A stretch of 64,000 bases of DNA, from NCBI GenBank assembly GCA_040756435.1, contig JBFLZD010000002.1:62001-126000 (forward strand), in the 5' to 3' direction. Below, one piece after another: positions 53,878-62,604 of this stretch (its first letter is position 1; every line of letters begins with the position of its first letter). Source of the DNA: Spirochaetota bacterium. Its GTDB lineage: Bacteria; Spirochaetota; UBA4802; UB4802. A model generated the notes under the pieces. It had not been told where the DNA came from, searched no databases, and was given only the letters and a program-made list of their open reading frames with translations. The translations under genes were made by a program, and so were the position numbers.

Positions 53878-54336
53878 ATGAAAAATATTGTGTTGCCATT
53901 CATTATTGTATTGCTATTTGCAACTACAGTATTTGCTGCAAACAACATTGGTGCTGGCTTCATATTAGGTGATCCGTCAGGGTTAACAGCAAAAATGTTT
54001 ATGGGAAAAAGCGATGCCATAGACTTTGGCTTAGGAGAATCTGCAGATGATTTATATATTTATGCAGATTATTTGCGCCATTTCCACGGTGTTTTCCCAA
54101 TTAATGAACTGGTGTTTTACTTTGGTGTTGGTGCAGGATTCCATGATTGGGAAAAAGATAGGAAAAATGACCATGAAGAAGAAAACAGAATTGACGTTCG
54201 CATTCCGGTAGGGCTTGAATATACATTTACAAAAGTACCAGTTGGCATATTTCTTGAACTGGTACCTGCATTACGTATTATCCCCGATGTGGATTTTGAT
54301 ATTCGCGGAGGACTGGGCGCACGATACTATTTTTAA
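53878..54336 (+). CDS. Small outer-membrane beta-barrel protein, DUF3996/BAPKO_0422-like
   Basis: 152 aa. Signal peptide (MKNIVLPFIIVLLFATTVFA-AN). The mature part begins with GAGFILGDPSGLTAKMFMG and continues as alternating short strands (AIDFGLG, LYIYADYLRHF, VFYFGVGAGFH, IDVRIPVGLEYTF, FLELVPALRI, GLGARYYF), ending in Phe. As I recall, the same N-terminal phrase and topology define the Borrelia BAPKO_0422/DUF3996 barrel family, known from spirochaetes and some other diderms. GAGGTG lies 5 nt before the ATG. Likely a monomeric eight-strand barrel of unknown transport or adhesion role. Confidence 0.8.
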   Translation: MKNIVLPFIIVLLFATTVFAANNIGAGFILGDPSGLTAKMFMGKSDAIDFGLGESADDLYIYADYLRHFHGVFPINELVFYFGVGAGFHDWEKDRKNDHEEENRIDVRIPVGLEYTFTKVPVGIFLELVPALRIIPDVDFDIRGGLGARYYF

Positions 54337-54348
54337 TTGCTTGATGCC

Positions 54349-54417
54349 TCACGCAGAGTATATTCAGAATATAACTTAGAACAATAAAGCTATTATCTCC
54401 CTTTATACTCTGCGTGA
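54349..54417. repeat. Perfect 14-bp inverted repeat between convergent genes
   Basis: TCACGCAGAGTATA (54349-54362) and TATACTCTGCGTGA (54404-54417) can pair around a 41-nt loop. It lies exactly between the ends of the barrel gene and ugd. It may be a bidirectional terminator or processing site, though there is no long T-run. Confidence 0.7.
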
Positions 54418-54437
54418 TGGTATCTCAATATCAAATC

Positions 54438-55772
54438 CTATTGAACTTTGCCCACACCAATTTGATAAATTTCGAAGCCATCTTTTTGCAATTTTTTGAT
54501 ATTATACTGATTCCTTCCATCAAAGATAACCGGGTTTTTCAATCGCTTTTTGACCTCATCAAAATCCGGGCTTCTGAATTCTTTCCACTCAGTAACAAGC
54601 AGCAAAGCTTCCGCACCAGTGAGTGCATCATATTTACTATCGCAATACTCAATGTTCTGTAATCCTTTAAGATAATACCCTTTTGCCTGTTCTGTTGCCT
54701 TGGGGTCATAGGCTTTAACTTTTGCATTTCTTTTTAATAATTCTTTTATAATGGTGATACTTGCCGCTTCACGCATATCATCGGTTTCCGGCTTGAAGGC
54801 AAGCCCCCAGATTGCAAAAACCTTACCTGACAGATCCTGGCCAAAGCGTTTGACAACCTTATCCACCAGTGAAAGTTTTTGTCTGGCATTTACTTCCTCA
54901 ACTGCAGTGATTATCTTTGGCTCATATCCATAATCCCTTGAAGTCTTTATCAGCGCCTGTACATCCTTGGGGAAGCAGGAACCACCATAACCAACGCCGG
55001 GATAAATAAAGCTGTAGCCAATTCTATGGTCGCTTCCAATCCCAATACGCACCATATTAACGTCAGCTCCCACTTTTTCGCAAATATTGGCCATTTCATT
55101 CATAAAGCTTATCTTTGTTGCCAGCATAGCATTTGCAGCATACTTTGTCATTTCTGCACTTCGTATATCCATTGCTATAAAGCGCTCATGGCTGTGGGTA
55201 AATGGTGCATATAATTCTTTCATAACATTCAGTGCTTCATCATCATCAGTTCCAATGATAACCCTGTCTGGTCGCATAAAATCTTCAACTGCAGCACCTT
55301 CTTTCAAGAACTCCGGATTGCTTACTACCGTAACCTTGAAGGTAACACCACGCTTTTTCAGCTCTTCCTGAATGGTTGCTTTAACTTTTTCAGCAGTGCC
55401 AACCGGCACTGTTGACTTATCCACCACAATCATATCATGTGTCATAAATCTGCCTATTGATTGTGCCACATCAAGGACATGGCGCAAATCGGCGCTGCCA
55501 TCCTCACCCATGGGCGTGCCAACGGCAATGAACATCACATTTGTTTTTTCCAGCGCTTCTTTAATATCAGTGGTAAAAAGCAGATTTCCCTTTTTATAAT
55601 TTTCTACTACCAGCTCATCAAGCCCTGGCTCATAAATTGGGATAATTCCTTTTTTAAGTTTTTCAATCTTATCACTGTCAGTATCCACACAAATCACCGT
55701 ATTTCCCATTACTGCAAAACATGTTCCGGTAACCAGACCAACGTAACCTGTTCCCACAACGCTTATTTTCAT
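54438..55772 (-). CDS. ugd: UDP-glucose 6-dehydrogenase
   Basis: 444 aa. Oxidises UDP-glucose twice to UDP-glucuronate, a precursor of polysaccharides. NAD-binding [10 protein letters not shown] (7-16), [11 protein letters not shown], and catalytic Cys266 in [14 protein letters not shown] are present. The Lys in [16 protein letters not shown] is also conserved. It supplies sugar for the surface-glycan enzymes at 2.5-5.4 kb in principle, but is not linked to them here. It seems to be transcribed alone. Confidence 0.95.
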   Translation of the reverse strand: MKISVVGTGYVGLVTGTCFAVMGNTVICVDTDSDKIEKLKKGIIPIYEPGLDELVVENYKKGNLLFTTDIKEALEKTNVMFIAVGTPMGEDGSADLRHVLDVAQSIGRFMTHDMIVVDKSTVPVGTAEKVKATIQEELKKRGVTFKVTVVSNPEFLKEGAAVEDFMRPDRVIIGTDDDEALNVMKELYAPFTHSHERFIAMDIRSAEMTKYAANAMLATKISFMNEMANICEKVGADVNMVRIGIGSDHRIGYSFIYPGVGYGGSCFPKDVQALIKTSRDYGYEPKIITAVEEVNARQKLSLVDKVVKRFGQDLSGKVFAIWGLAFKPETDDMREAASITIIKELLKRNAKVKAYDPKATEQAKGYYLKGLQNIEYCDSKYDALTGAEALLLVTEWKEFRSPDFDEVKKRLKNPVIFDGRNQYNIKKLQKDGFEIYQIGVGKVQ

Positions 55773-55858
55773 AATAATGCTCCTTTATGTTTATTGAATA
55801 TTTTATATACAATATAGTATTATATCATAACTATCTCCAATAAAAAGCATTAATGCAG

Positions 55859-57052
55859 CTACATACAATATCTATCAACAATTAATTTAGCAAAGTATAA
55901 TGAACTGGTAAATGCCGGTGAGATAGCATTGAGCACGTGTACTGTCTGCACATCATGATAGATGCAAAAATCCATTACCAGCTCTTTTTTTGTCCAGTCA
56001 ACCAGCTGTGGCCGTATGCCCGCCTTGGTTGTTTTTTCTATATCGCTGTACAATAGCTCCCAAACCAGCTCTTTTGCATCGCGGTAAAAATAATAGGGAA
56101 TATATTTTTTTGGTTCTTCAACAGCAACACTTCGGAAACTCCTATTAGTTAAAAACAGCAATGCATCTTTTAATACTATATTTAAGCTCTCAATACCAAG
56201 TCCTTGCAGCAACCCATAGTGTTCCCTGCCAAAGACAGGCATTGCGGTAGGCCCTATATAGACATCACCATAGGGATTGACAGTAAAATGAACCCCTAAG
56301 AAAGGATTGCGAATGTCGGGGACGGGATAAATATTACCATTAACTTTAAGAGCGCTTGATTTTTTTAATTTTGTATAAATTCCTTTAAACGGTATTAATG
56401 TTACATTATGCGCCAGCCCACGGTGGTGGGCAACGATATCACTGTAAGCACCAGCACAGTTGATAAGTTTGTCAAATTGTATTTTGTAGTCACCGGCAAT
56501 AACCGTGTTGTCATTTTCAAAACGTTTAAACGGCGTATTGAACAATACTGTAACACCTCTTTGTATACAATCATCATATAATGCCTGCATCACCACCTTT
56601 GGATCAACCACAGCCGTCTGTGGCGAAAACAATGCTTCCTGATATGTTTTTGCACAGGGCTCAATATCAGCAAGCTTCTTTTCAGTAATCAACGCCACTT
56701 CAACACCATTGTCTTTTGCACGCGCTTCAAGCATGTGCAGCGTTTGCAGTTCTTTACTATTTTTTGCAACAATTACCTTACCAGTATCCCGTACCATAAC
56801 ACCTTTTGACTTGCAGAATGACTTCATAAGCCTGTTGCCTTCAATACAGGTATTGGCTTTCATACTCCCCGCTGTATAGTAAATGCCCGCATGCAGCACT
56901 CCGCTATTACGCCCGGAAGCATGCAGCCCGGCATGTTCTTCTTTTTCACAAACAATTATTTTTTTCTTTTTTTTAAGCGATAGTTCCCGCGCCACTGCCA
57001 GACCAACAACACCTGCGCCAACAATACAGTATTCAGTTTCAATTTTCTTCAT
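55859..57052 (-). CDS. lhgO: L-2-hydroxyglutarate oxidase
   Basis: 397 aa. An FAD-dependent oxidase of the DAO family that converts L-2-hydroxyglutarate to 2-oxoglutarate. Dinucleotide-binding IVGAGVVGLAVAREL is at residues 10-24. The family-specific ASGRNSGVLHAGIYYTAGS is at about 45-63. RPQLVDWTKKELVMDFCIY and INAISPAFTSSLYFAK are close to the end. It is probably membrane-peripheral, passing electrons to quinones. It is a single gene. Confidence 0.92.
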   Translation of the reverse strand: MKKIETEYCIVGAGVVGLAVARELSLKKKKKIIVCEKEEHAGLHASGRNSGVLHAGIYYTAGSMKANTCIEGNRLMKSFCKSKGVMVRDTGKVIVAKNSKELQTLHMLEARAKDNGVEVALITEKKLADIEPCAKTYQEALFSPQTAVVDPKVVMQALYDDCIQRGVTVLFNTPFKRFENDNTVIAGDYKIQFDKLINCAGAYSDIVAHHRGLAHNVTLIPFKGIYTKLKKSSALKVNGNIYPVPDIRNPFLGVHFTVNPYGDVYIGPTAMPVFGREHYGLLQGLGIESLNIVLKDALLFLTNRSFRSVAVEEPKKYIPYYFYRDAKELVWELLYSDIEKTTKAGIRPQLVDWTKKELVMDFCIYHDVQTVHVLNAISPAFTSSLYFAKLIVDRYCM

Positions 57053-57161
57053 TACACGTAAGTTCCCTACTTATAATCTGAGTGCCATTAATACGTTTTA
57101 CATCCTTTTGCCACCACAAGTGTCAGAAGTATAGTACATTTTATTTACCAGAAATAAAAAA

Positions 57162-57947
57162 TTATGGAATTATAGTCAGTATATCGCCATCGGAAGGAAA
57201 TTCAATGGTTTTATCCAATGAAGCAACCAGTGATTTCATTTTTTGTAGCTGCTCCTGAAAATGTACATCTATTACGGGATACACATGAACCGCATACACC
57301 TCATGCGGCCATGCACCACTTTTAATTAATGTAATTATATCTTTTGATGAAAGATGCAATGGATATGTATCATCAGACGCTATCCCCCATTCTATCACCG
57401 CAATATCTACTGATGAAAGCAGCCCCTGTAATGCATCGCAGTAACCGGTATCACCGGTAATTGCCACTGAGCGTGTACCAAAATCAAAGCGGTACCCTGA
57501 CGAAAAGTCGCCATGTGCCAGTGTTAGAGCTTCTGCCCTGTATCCATTTCCCTCAAAGGTATTGCCATTGTTTAATTCAATAAGTTCCACTTTAAACGGC
57601 AATGGGTAGTCACCCATAAATGGTAAAAGCCTGTCATGGTAAAAATTATGCAATCCCTTTGGTCCCACAATTGTTAAGGGTTCAGTTCTATGGCCTGTAT
57701 GGTCCCACATCTCTCCCCATAAAAGGTCAGGTAACCCTGAAACATGGTCAACATGATAATGAGTAAGAATTACGGTAGAAATGTTGCTGTAGTTGAAATC
57801 AGGATCATTGAGTGCAGCAATAGCATGATACGCCCCACCACCAAAATCAACACATACTAATTCACCATCAATGGAAAAAGCAAGTGCCTGCGGCTTGCGT
57901 TGCGTTGCATTACAGGTCCCCGTTCCTAAGAAGGCTAACTTAACCAT
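57162..57947 (-). CDS. RNase Z-like metallo-beta-lactamase protein
   Basis: 261 aa. Metal motif HYHVDH (residues 63-68), GLPDLLWGEMW and a later GDTGYCD acidic site with GDFSSGYRF. The opening FLGTGTCNATQRKPQA and the general length fit RNase Z/arylsulfatase-type MBL enzymes. The typical tRNA-binding flexible arm of true RNase Z is not clear. Either tRNA 3'-end processing or a ribonuclease Z-fold hydrolase of another substrate is possible. Confidence 0.85.
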   Translation of the reverse strand: MVKLAFLGTGTCNATQRKPQALAFSIDGELVCVDFGGGAYHAIAALNDPDFNYSNISTVILTHYHVDHVSGLPDLLWGEMWDHTGHRTEPLTIVGPKGLHNFYHDRLLPFMGDYPLPFKVELIELNNGNTFEGNGYRAEALTLAHGDFSSGYRFDFGTRSVAITGDTGYCDALQGLLSSVDIAVIEWGIASDDTYPLHLSSKDIITLIKSGAWPHEVYAVHVYPVIDVHFQEQLQKMKSLVASLDKTIEFPSDGDILTIIP

Positions 57948-58094
57948 AGTTACGTTCCTTCCATATAGTTTTTCTGCTATTTACATATTATAAAGTTTAC
58001 AAAAGAATGTAATTTTGTAAACAAAAAATATTCACATACTATATTTTGTTTTCAAGCTTATTGGATGTATTCTTTAAATTTTTTAATTATCACA

Positions 58095-58149
58095 ATTACT
58101 TTGCACCCGCGTTATTACAAGCTACCGCGGTTTGTTTTAAGACGGCCCC
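58095..58149 (+). repeat. Repeat family A, right end only (A3)
   Basis: The last 55 bp of the family: TTGCACCCGCGTTATTACAA, then GCGGTTTGTTTTAAGACG and GCCCC. This matches the right ends of A1 and A2. The left part and left terminal repeat are gone, so it is an old, truncated insertion. Confidence 0.7.
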
Positions 58150-58580
58150 ATTGCCTATGAAACTTTTTACGATTTCCTTATGCCTTGTACTCAATATCCA
58201 TCTGTTGCATTCCGCTTTATCTTTCTACTTATTGTTGAGGGATGCTTTTGTAATATGCGTGCTATTTCCCATAACGATATTCCTTTATGATATACCATTT
58301 CTTGATGACAATTCATCCTCCCAATTGTATAGAGGTATGCTCCCTCATATATACCCACTTTAAGTTTTTGTTTTGCTTACATGTACTCTAACATGTGTTA
58401 TGTATAGGGGCTACATTTTTTTATTTTGTTTGCACTTTATTCTTGAATCTGCCTTTTTAATCCTAAAAAACAGTATTCAAAAATTACCTTGATATATCAT
58501 AAGAATATCAATACTTTATTTTTTAAGAGTAAGAGATATTTATAATGTATGGTTTACCAAACCGTATATAATCTGATTTA

Positions 58581-58745
58581 TCACCATAAATCATCAATCA
58601 TCCCTAATGATTTATTGAGATGGTGAACGTAATTACGGACTAAGCTCTCGTCATCCATAGCAATAAGGAGTTTTTTTGTATAATCATTTACACTTTTACC
58701 CTGGGATAGCAGTTGAGGATGTAAACAATAGTTGCTTTTATTCAT
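58581..58745 (-). CDS. Possible small protein or gene fragment (54 aa)
   Basis: The ATG at 58745 opens a 54-codon frame (MNKSNYCLHPQLLSQG, then KSVNDYTKKLLIAMDDE and a final GMIDDLW). The composition looks protein-like, but there is no Shine-Dalgarno sequence and no recognised family. A hairpin follows it at 58566-58548. It could be the remnant of a longer gene. Confidence 0.3.
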   Translation of the reverse strand: MNKSNYCLHPQLLSQGKSVNDYTKKLLIAMDDESLVRNYVHHLNKSLGMIDDLW

Positions 58746-58761
58746 GTACAGGTAAACAGGT

Positions 58762-58800
58762 GGGGCTATTACCACGTTTGATAATAGCCCCGGTTTCTTT
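58762..58800 (+). terminator. Strong hairpin followed by T-run
   Basis: GGGGCTATTA (58762-58771) and TAATAGCCCC (58782-58791) form a perfect 10-bp stem with a 10-nt loop, followed on the plus strand by GG, TTT, C and then six T residues. It lies 15 bp after the fecR-type gene stop. In the minus direction, which that gene would need, there is no T-run, so it suits plus-strand transcripts better. Confidence 0.6.
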
Positions 58801-58806
58801 TTTATG

Positions 58807-59796
58807 TTACTGCGTCTTAAACTGGTTCAAATCAACTTTAGGCTTTTCAATCTTTGGTTTCATTGCACTCATCTGGTCCTTGGCTTCAGTGCTTGCCTGA
58901 TCCTTATCAACGGCTTTTGCATCCTGCATCTGGCTCTTTGCCGCATCCAGTGACTGCTGGGCTGCTTTACCCGATTCATCCTTTATCTCACCCTTAATGC
59001 CTTCTATCATTGCTTTGTCACGAGCTTTCTGCTCTTCAACAAGTGCTTTATCCTTTTCGCGCTGCTCTTCAAGTATTGTTTTGTCAGCTTTCTTCTGGTC
59101 TTCAACATATTTCAGTATCTCTTCGCGCTGCTGCTCATACTTTTTGCGTATATCTTCACGCATTGCCTTTATTTCAAGCAATATATTGAGCATACGCAGC
59201 TTATCCTCAGATATCTGCTTTGCAACCATATCCTGTCCCGGAACAACATCAACTTCCTGCTTTTCTTCCAGTACTATAGGCTGGCCCGTTGCTAAGCTCT
59301 GGTTCAACACTTCAAGCATTCCGTCCAAACATGCAACATTGCTCTTGTCTTCTTCCTGTGTTACCAGAAAATCGGTACCACGAACAGCTGCTATTGCCGT
59401 TGGGGTTTTTACCTGGTAACTATCGCCCTTAGCCAATTTCTTTGTTACTTTTGAGAACATGCGTCCCTTCTCAACAATAAACGAAGACTCTTCAGTGTTA
59501 GAGTCAAGATTGGTGATGAGCTTATCAACTTTGATAACTGTATCACCTAAAATCTTTACCGCATTTTCCCCAAAATAAATTTCAGCCATTGATTTTGGCC
59601 CAACAGTTTTGATGGTCATACCTTCTTTTATTGCATCGCCAATCTGAGCCTTGCTTTCAGCACCTCCTGATACAAGAAGTACTGTACCGGTAACAAAGTT
59701 AACCAGTCCTTCACGAGCTACGGTAAATTTCTTTTCTTTTTTACAACCAACCACTGCTATGGAACACATCACCATAACTGCTAATAGTTTTTTCAT
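58807..59796 (-). CDS. FecR-domain lipoprotein with coiled-coil tail
   Basis: 329 aa from the ATG at 59796, with GGAGG 5 nt upstream (a TTG/ATG extension to 59808 is not needed). Lipobox AVVGC gives Cys18. A FecR domain covers about 25-190 (FVTGTVLLVSGGAESKAQIGD, IKTVGPKSMAEIYFGENAVKIL, VKTPTAIAAVRGTDFLV). The C-terminal 140 residues form a Lys/Glu/Asp-rich coiled coil with Ala-rich helices at the end. Exported FecR proteins of this spirochaete-type layout are probably envelope anchors or sensors. There is no associated sigma factor. Confidence 0.85.
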   Translation of the reverse strand: MKKLLAVMVMCSIAVVGCKKEKKFTVAREGLVNFVTGTVLLVSGGAESKAQIGDAIKEGMTIKTVGPKSMAEIYFGENAVKILGDTVIKVDKLITNLDSNTEESSFIVEKGRMFSKVTKKLAKGDSYQVKTPTAIAAVRGTDFLVTQEEDKSNVACLDGMLEVLNQSLATGQPIVLEEKQEVDVVPGQDMVAKQISEDKLRMLNILLEIKAMREDIRKKYEQQREEILKYVEDQKKADKTILEEQREKDKALVEEQKARDKAMIEGIKGEIKDESGKAAQQSLDAAKSQMQDAKAVDKDQASTEAKDQMSAMKPKIEKPKVDLNQFKTQ

Positions 59797-59996
59797 ATAC
59801 TCCTCCAATAATAGTATTACTTACATGCTTATCTGTGAATATAGTGAAGGTAAAACGTTCCCCACCTGATTGGGAATCTATTACCATATAGCAATCCTGA
59901 AAATAAATTCAGGAAGGCACCATTTTATTATTTTGAACCTTCCTTAGAATTATATACCATAGTGAACATACTACACATAACCTGCATAGTCAAGCA

Positions 59997-61265
59997 CTAT
60001 ATTCCCCTGGGCTCCAGGCGTAAAAAATTAGTTGGATAGGCCTTGCATAACTCCTGCACCTGTGAGCGCACCCGGTTTAACACCTTTTCATCATCCATGT
60101 TATCAATAATGTCACAGATTAAATTGCCTATAAGCCTGAAATCATCTTCACCAAGCCCTCGTGTTGTCAGAGCAGGGCTTCCTAAACGTATACCGCTGGT
60201 TACCATGGGCGATTTATCGTCAAAGGGAACACCGTTCTTGTTACAGGTTATACCAGCTTCATCCAGCCTGTTTGCAACATCCCTTCCCGTTAAATTTTTA
60301 TTTCGCAGGTCAACCAGCATCAGGTGATTATCGGTACCACCACTTACCAGATTAAGCCCCCGTGATAGCAATGTATCGGCCAGCACTTTTGCATTTGCAA
60401 TAACGTTAGCCGAGTACTCCTTGAATGATGGCTGCAATGCCTCCCCAAATGCCACTGCCTTGGCCGCAATGGTATTCATAAGCGGCCCTCCCTGAATGCC
60501 GGGGAAAATATACTTATTCATCATGCCTTCGTATTTTTGTTTTGCCAAAATAAGTCCTCCCCGTGGGCCACGCAGCGTTTTGTGTGTTGTCATGGTCACA
60601 AAATCGGCCACCGGAACCGGCGAAGGATGATGCCCGGTTGCAACAAGCCCTGCAATATGTGCAATATCTGTTAACAGCACTGCACCAATGCTATCAGCTA
60701 TCTCCCTGAACCTGTTCCAGTCAATAATGCGCGGATATGCCGATGCTCCAGCAATGATAATTTTGGGCTTATGTTCTTTTGCCAATCTATATGCTTCATC
60801 ATAGTCAATGCGATGCGTATCTTTAGTTACACCATACGAAACAACCTTAAAATAAATACCAGAAAAGTTAACCGGTGAACCATGCGAAAGGTGACCACCA
60901 TGTGACAGGTTCATTCCCATAATGGTATCGCCCGGTTCAAGTATAGACATGAGCACCGCCATGTTTGCCTGAGTCCCGCTGTGTGGCTGTACATTGGCAA
61001 CATCAGCACCAAAAAGCTTTTTTATGCGTTCGATAGCTACGATTTCCACCTGGTCAACAAACTGGCAGCCATTGTAATAGCGCTTGCCGGGGTACCCTTC
61101 TGCATATTTATTGGTCATGGTGCAGGACGATGCTTCCAGCACTGCCTGCGATGTATAGTTTTCAGATGCTATGAGAATAAGCGAATTTTCCTGTCGCTGG
61201 TTTTCTTTCTGAATGATTGAAAAGACTTCAGGATCTGAATCCTTTAAAAATTTTTGCAAACTCAT
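59997..61265 (-). CDS. glyA: Serine hydroxymethyltransferase
   Basis: 422 aa. Converts serine and tetrahydrofolate to glycine and methylene-tetrahydrofolate using PLP. The PLP lysine is in [32 protein letters not shown] and [17 protein letters not shown] are at the N-terminus, followed by the usual KAVAFGEAL. Full length. AGAGGT lies just before the ATG. A TTGACA hexamer is present at 61357-61352 on the minus strand, but the -10 match at proper spacing is poor. A 7-bp inverted repeat (TCCTGAA with TTCAGGA, 59895-59914) follows the gene on its 3' side. Confidence 0.95.
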   Translation of the reverse strand: MSLQKFLKDSDPEVFSIIQKENQRQENSLILIASENYTSQAVLEASSCTMTNKYAEGYPGKRYYNGCQFVDQVEIVAIERIKKLFGADVANVQPHSGTQANMAVLMSILEPGDTIMGMNLSHGGHLSHGSPVNFSGIYFKVVSYGVTKDTHRIDYDEAYRLAKEHKPKIIIAGASAYPRIIDWNRFREIADSIGAVLLTDIAHIAGLVATGHHPSPVPVADFVTMTTHKTLRGPRGGLILAKQKYEGMMNKYIFPGIQGGPLMNTIAAKAVAFGEALQPSFKEYSANVIANAKVLADTLLSRGLNLVSGGTDNHLMLVDLRNKNLTGRDVANRLDEAGITCNKNGVPFDDKSPMVTSGIRLGSPALTTRGLGEDDFRLIGNLICDIIDNMDDEKVLNRVRSQVQELCKAYPTNFLRLEPRGI

Positions 61266-61458
61266 GAACTACCTCTTGTTAAGGAAATATTGATATGTAT
61301 GTACATATACGGTATGCTATAGTGTAGCGTATGGCCACAATTAATCAATAGTGTCAACATAAAAAATATTTTATTTTCTGCACTTGCACAATAGTTTTTT
61401 ACTAAAGCAGAAGTCAGAAAAAGGTCATACAATACTTAATTGTTGATGGAGAAAGACA

Positions 61459-62235
61459 ATGTCACTATCACCACTGTACAGGTTAAAGGAAATTGCCAGC
61501 ATATTACGAAGTGAACATGGTTGCGCATGGGACAGAGCACAGACGTCAGATACACTTAAACCCTATCTTATAGAAGAAGCGTATGAAGTATACCAGGCCA
61601 TAGAAAACGGAAACACCGAAAATCTGAAAGAAGAGTTAGGTGACCTTCTATACCAGATCTATGCTCATGCACAACTTGCAAGTGAACAGAATATATTTGA
61701 TATCGATGATGTTGCCAGTGGTATCATTGAAAAATTAATCCGCCGTCATCCCCATGTATTTGGTAATGAAACAGCTAAAGATAAATATGAAGTAATTAAC
61801 CGCTGGGAAAAGATAAAGAAGAAAGAAAAGCAAGATGACCAGTCTATGTTGGATGGGGTACCGGTACACCTGCCGGCACTTTTGAAAGCTTACCGTGTAC
61901 AGCAAAAGGTATCACGGGTTGGTTTTGATTGGGAACATATTCAGGATGTAGTTGCCAAGTTACATGAAGAAGTAAATGAATTCAAAGAAGCATTGCAAAA
62001 TAACAAAGACAGCCATGAAGCACTCAGAGAAGAAATTGGCGATATACTATTTACCATTGTTAACATTGCCCGCCATGTAGAAGTAAATCCCGAAGAAGCC
62101 CTGCAACATACCGTTGCAAAGTTTATTACGCGCTTTCAGCACATAGAAAAACGTCTGCATGAAATGAACAAAGATATCACACAAACACCATTGCAGGAAC
62201 TGGACAGACTGTGGGAAGAATCAAAGGGTAAATAA
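61459..62235 (+). CDS. mazG: Nucleoside triphosphate pyrophosphohydrolase MazG
   Basis: 258 aa, the two-domain MazG form. Hydrolyses NTPs and dNTPs to NMP and PPi, limiting ppGpp or damaged nucleotides. Domain 1 has LRSEHGCAWDRAQTSDTLKPYLIEEAYEV (broken over residues about 16-44), with EEAYE and EELGDLLYQ. Domain 2 has EEVNEFKEAL and EEIGDILFTIVNIARH. Cys is in the usual HGCxWD position, with Ala in place of the common Pro. GGAG precedes the ATG. Repeat A2 follows the stop. Confidence 0.93.
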   Translation: MSLSPLYRLKEIASILRSEHGCAWDRAQTSDTLKPYLIEEAYEVYQAIENGNTENLKEELGDLLYQIYAHAQLASEQNIFDIDDVASGIIEKLIRRHPHVFGNETAKDKYEVINRWEKIKKKEKQDDQSMLDGVPVHLPALLKAYRVQQKVSRVGFDWEHIQDVVAKLHEEVNEFKEALQNNKDSHEALREEIGDILFTIVNIARHVEVNPEEALQHTVAKFITRFQHIEKRLHEMNKDITQTPLQELDRLWEESKGK

Positions 62236-62241
62236 CAACAC

Positions 62242-62594
62242 GGGGGTGTCCCAAAAGACAGCTCATTGCAATTACGTTGCACCCGCGTCATTGCAAGGAA
62301 CAAAGTAATGAAGCAATCTTATCTTCTGCGGCATTGAGCTTGCTTCACTTCGACAAGTGGTTGCTGAGCCTGTCGAAGCACTCAGTGCAAGCACTACGTT
62401 CGCAATGACACATCCGCCAATCCCGTCATTGCAAGGAACAAAGTGACGAAGCAATCTTGTTTTGTACAATTGAGTTTGCAATACTCCGACAAGTGGTTGC
62501 TGAGCCTGCCGAAGCACTCATCACAGGTGTTACGCTTGCAATGACATTGCACTCGCATCATTGCAAGCTTTGCGGTTTGTTTTAAGACGCCCCC
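62242..62594 (+). repeat. Repeat family A, copy A2 (with internal duplication, 353 bp)
   Basis: Left end GGGGGTGTCCCAAAA, right end reverse complement GGGGGCGTCTTAAAA: terminal inverted repeats. Inside, the unit CATTGCAAGGAACAAAGT...GAAGCAATCTT...AAGTGGTTGCTGAGCCTG...CGAAGCACTCA occurs twice (about 62290-62400 and 62435-62520). A2 is therefore longer than A1 by one such unit. It separates mazG from the convergent LysM gene. Confidence 0.75.
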
Positions 62595-62604
62595 TGTATG
62601 GACT

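Larger units (their letters stand above)
57948..58806. other. Long gap with repeat A fragment and only weak coding signals
   Basis: 859 bp. It has the truncated repeat A3 at 58095-58149. A short open frame to 58363 on the plus strand runs through that repeat and is not convincing. A 54-codon frame on the minus strand (58581-58745) is listed separately. A hairpin lies at 58548-58566 (TATGGTTT with AAACCGTA) and another at 58762-58791. Nothing else is recognised. Confidence 0.5.

Noticed and set aside
58046-58363. 105-codon plus-strand frame in the long gap
   Set aside because: It runs through repeat fragment A3, has no ribosome site and no recognised domain; a late hydrophobic part alone is not enough.
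62272-62517. 81-codon minus-strand frame inside repeat A2
   Set aside because: It is made of the duplicated internal unit of the repeat and is not conserved in the other copies.
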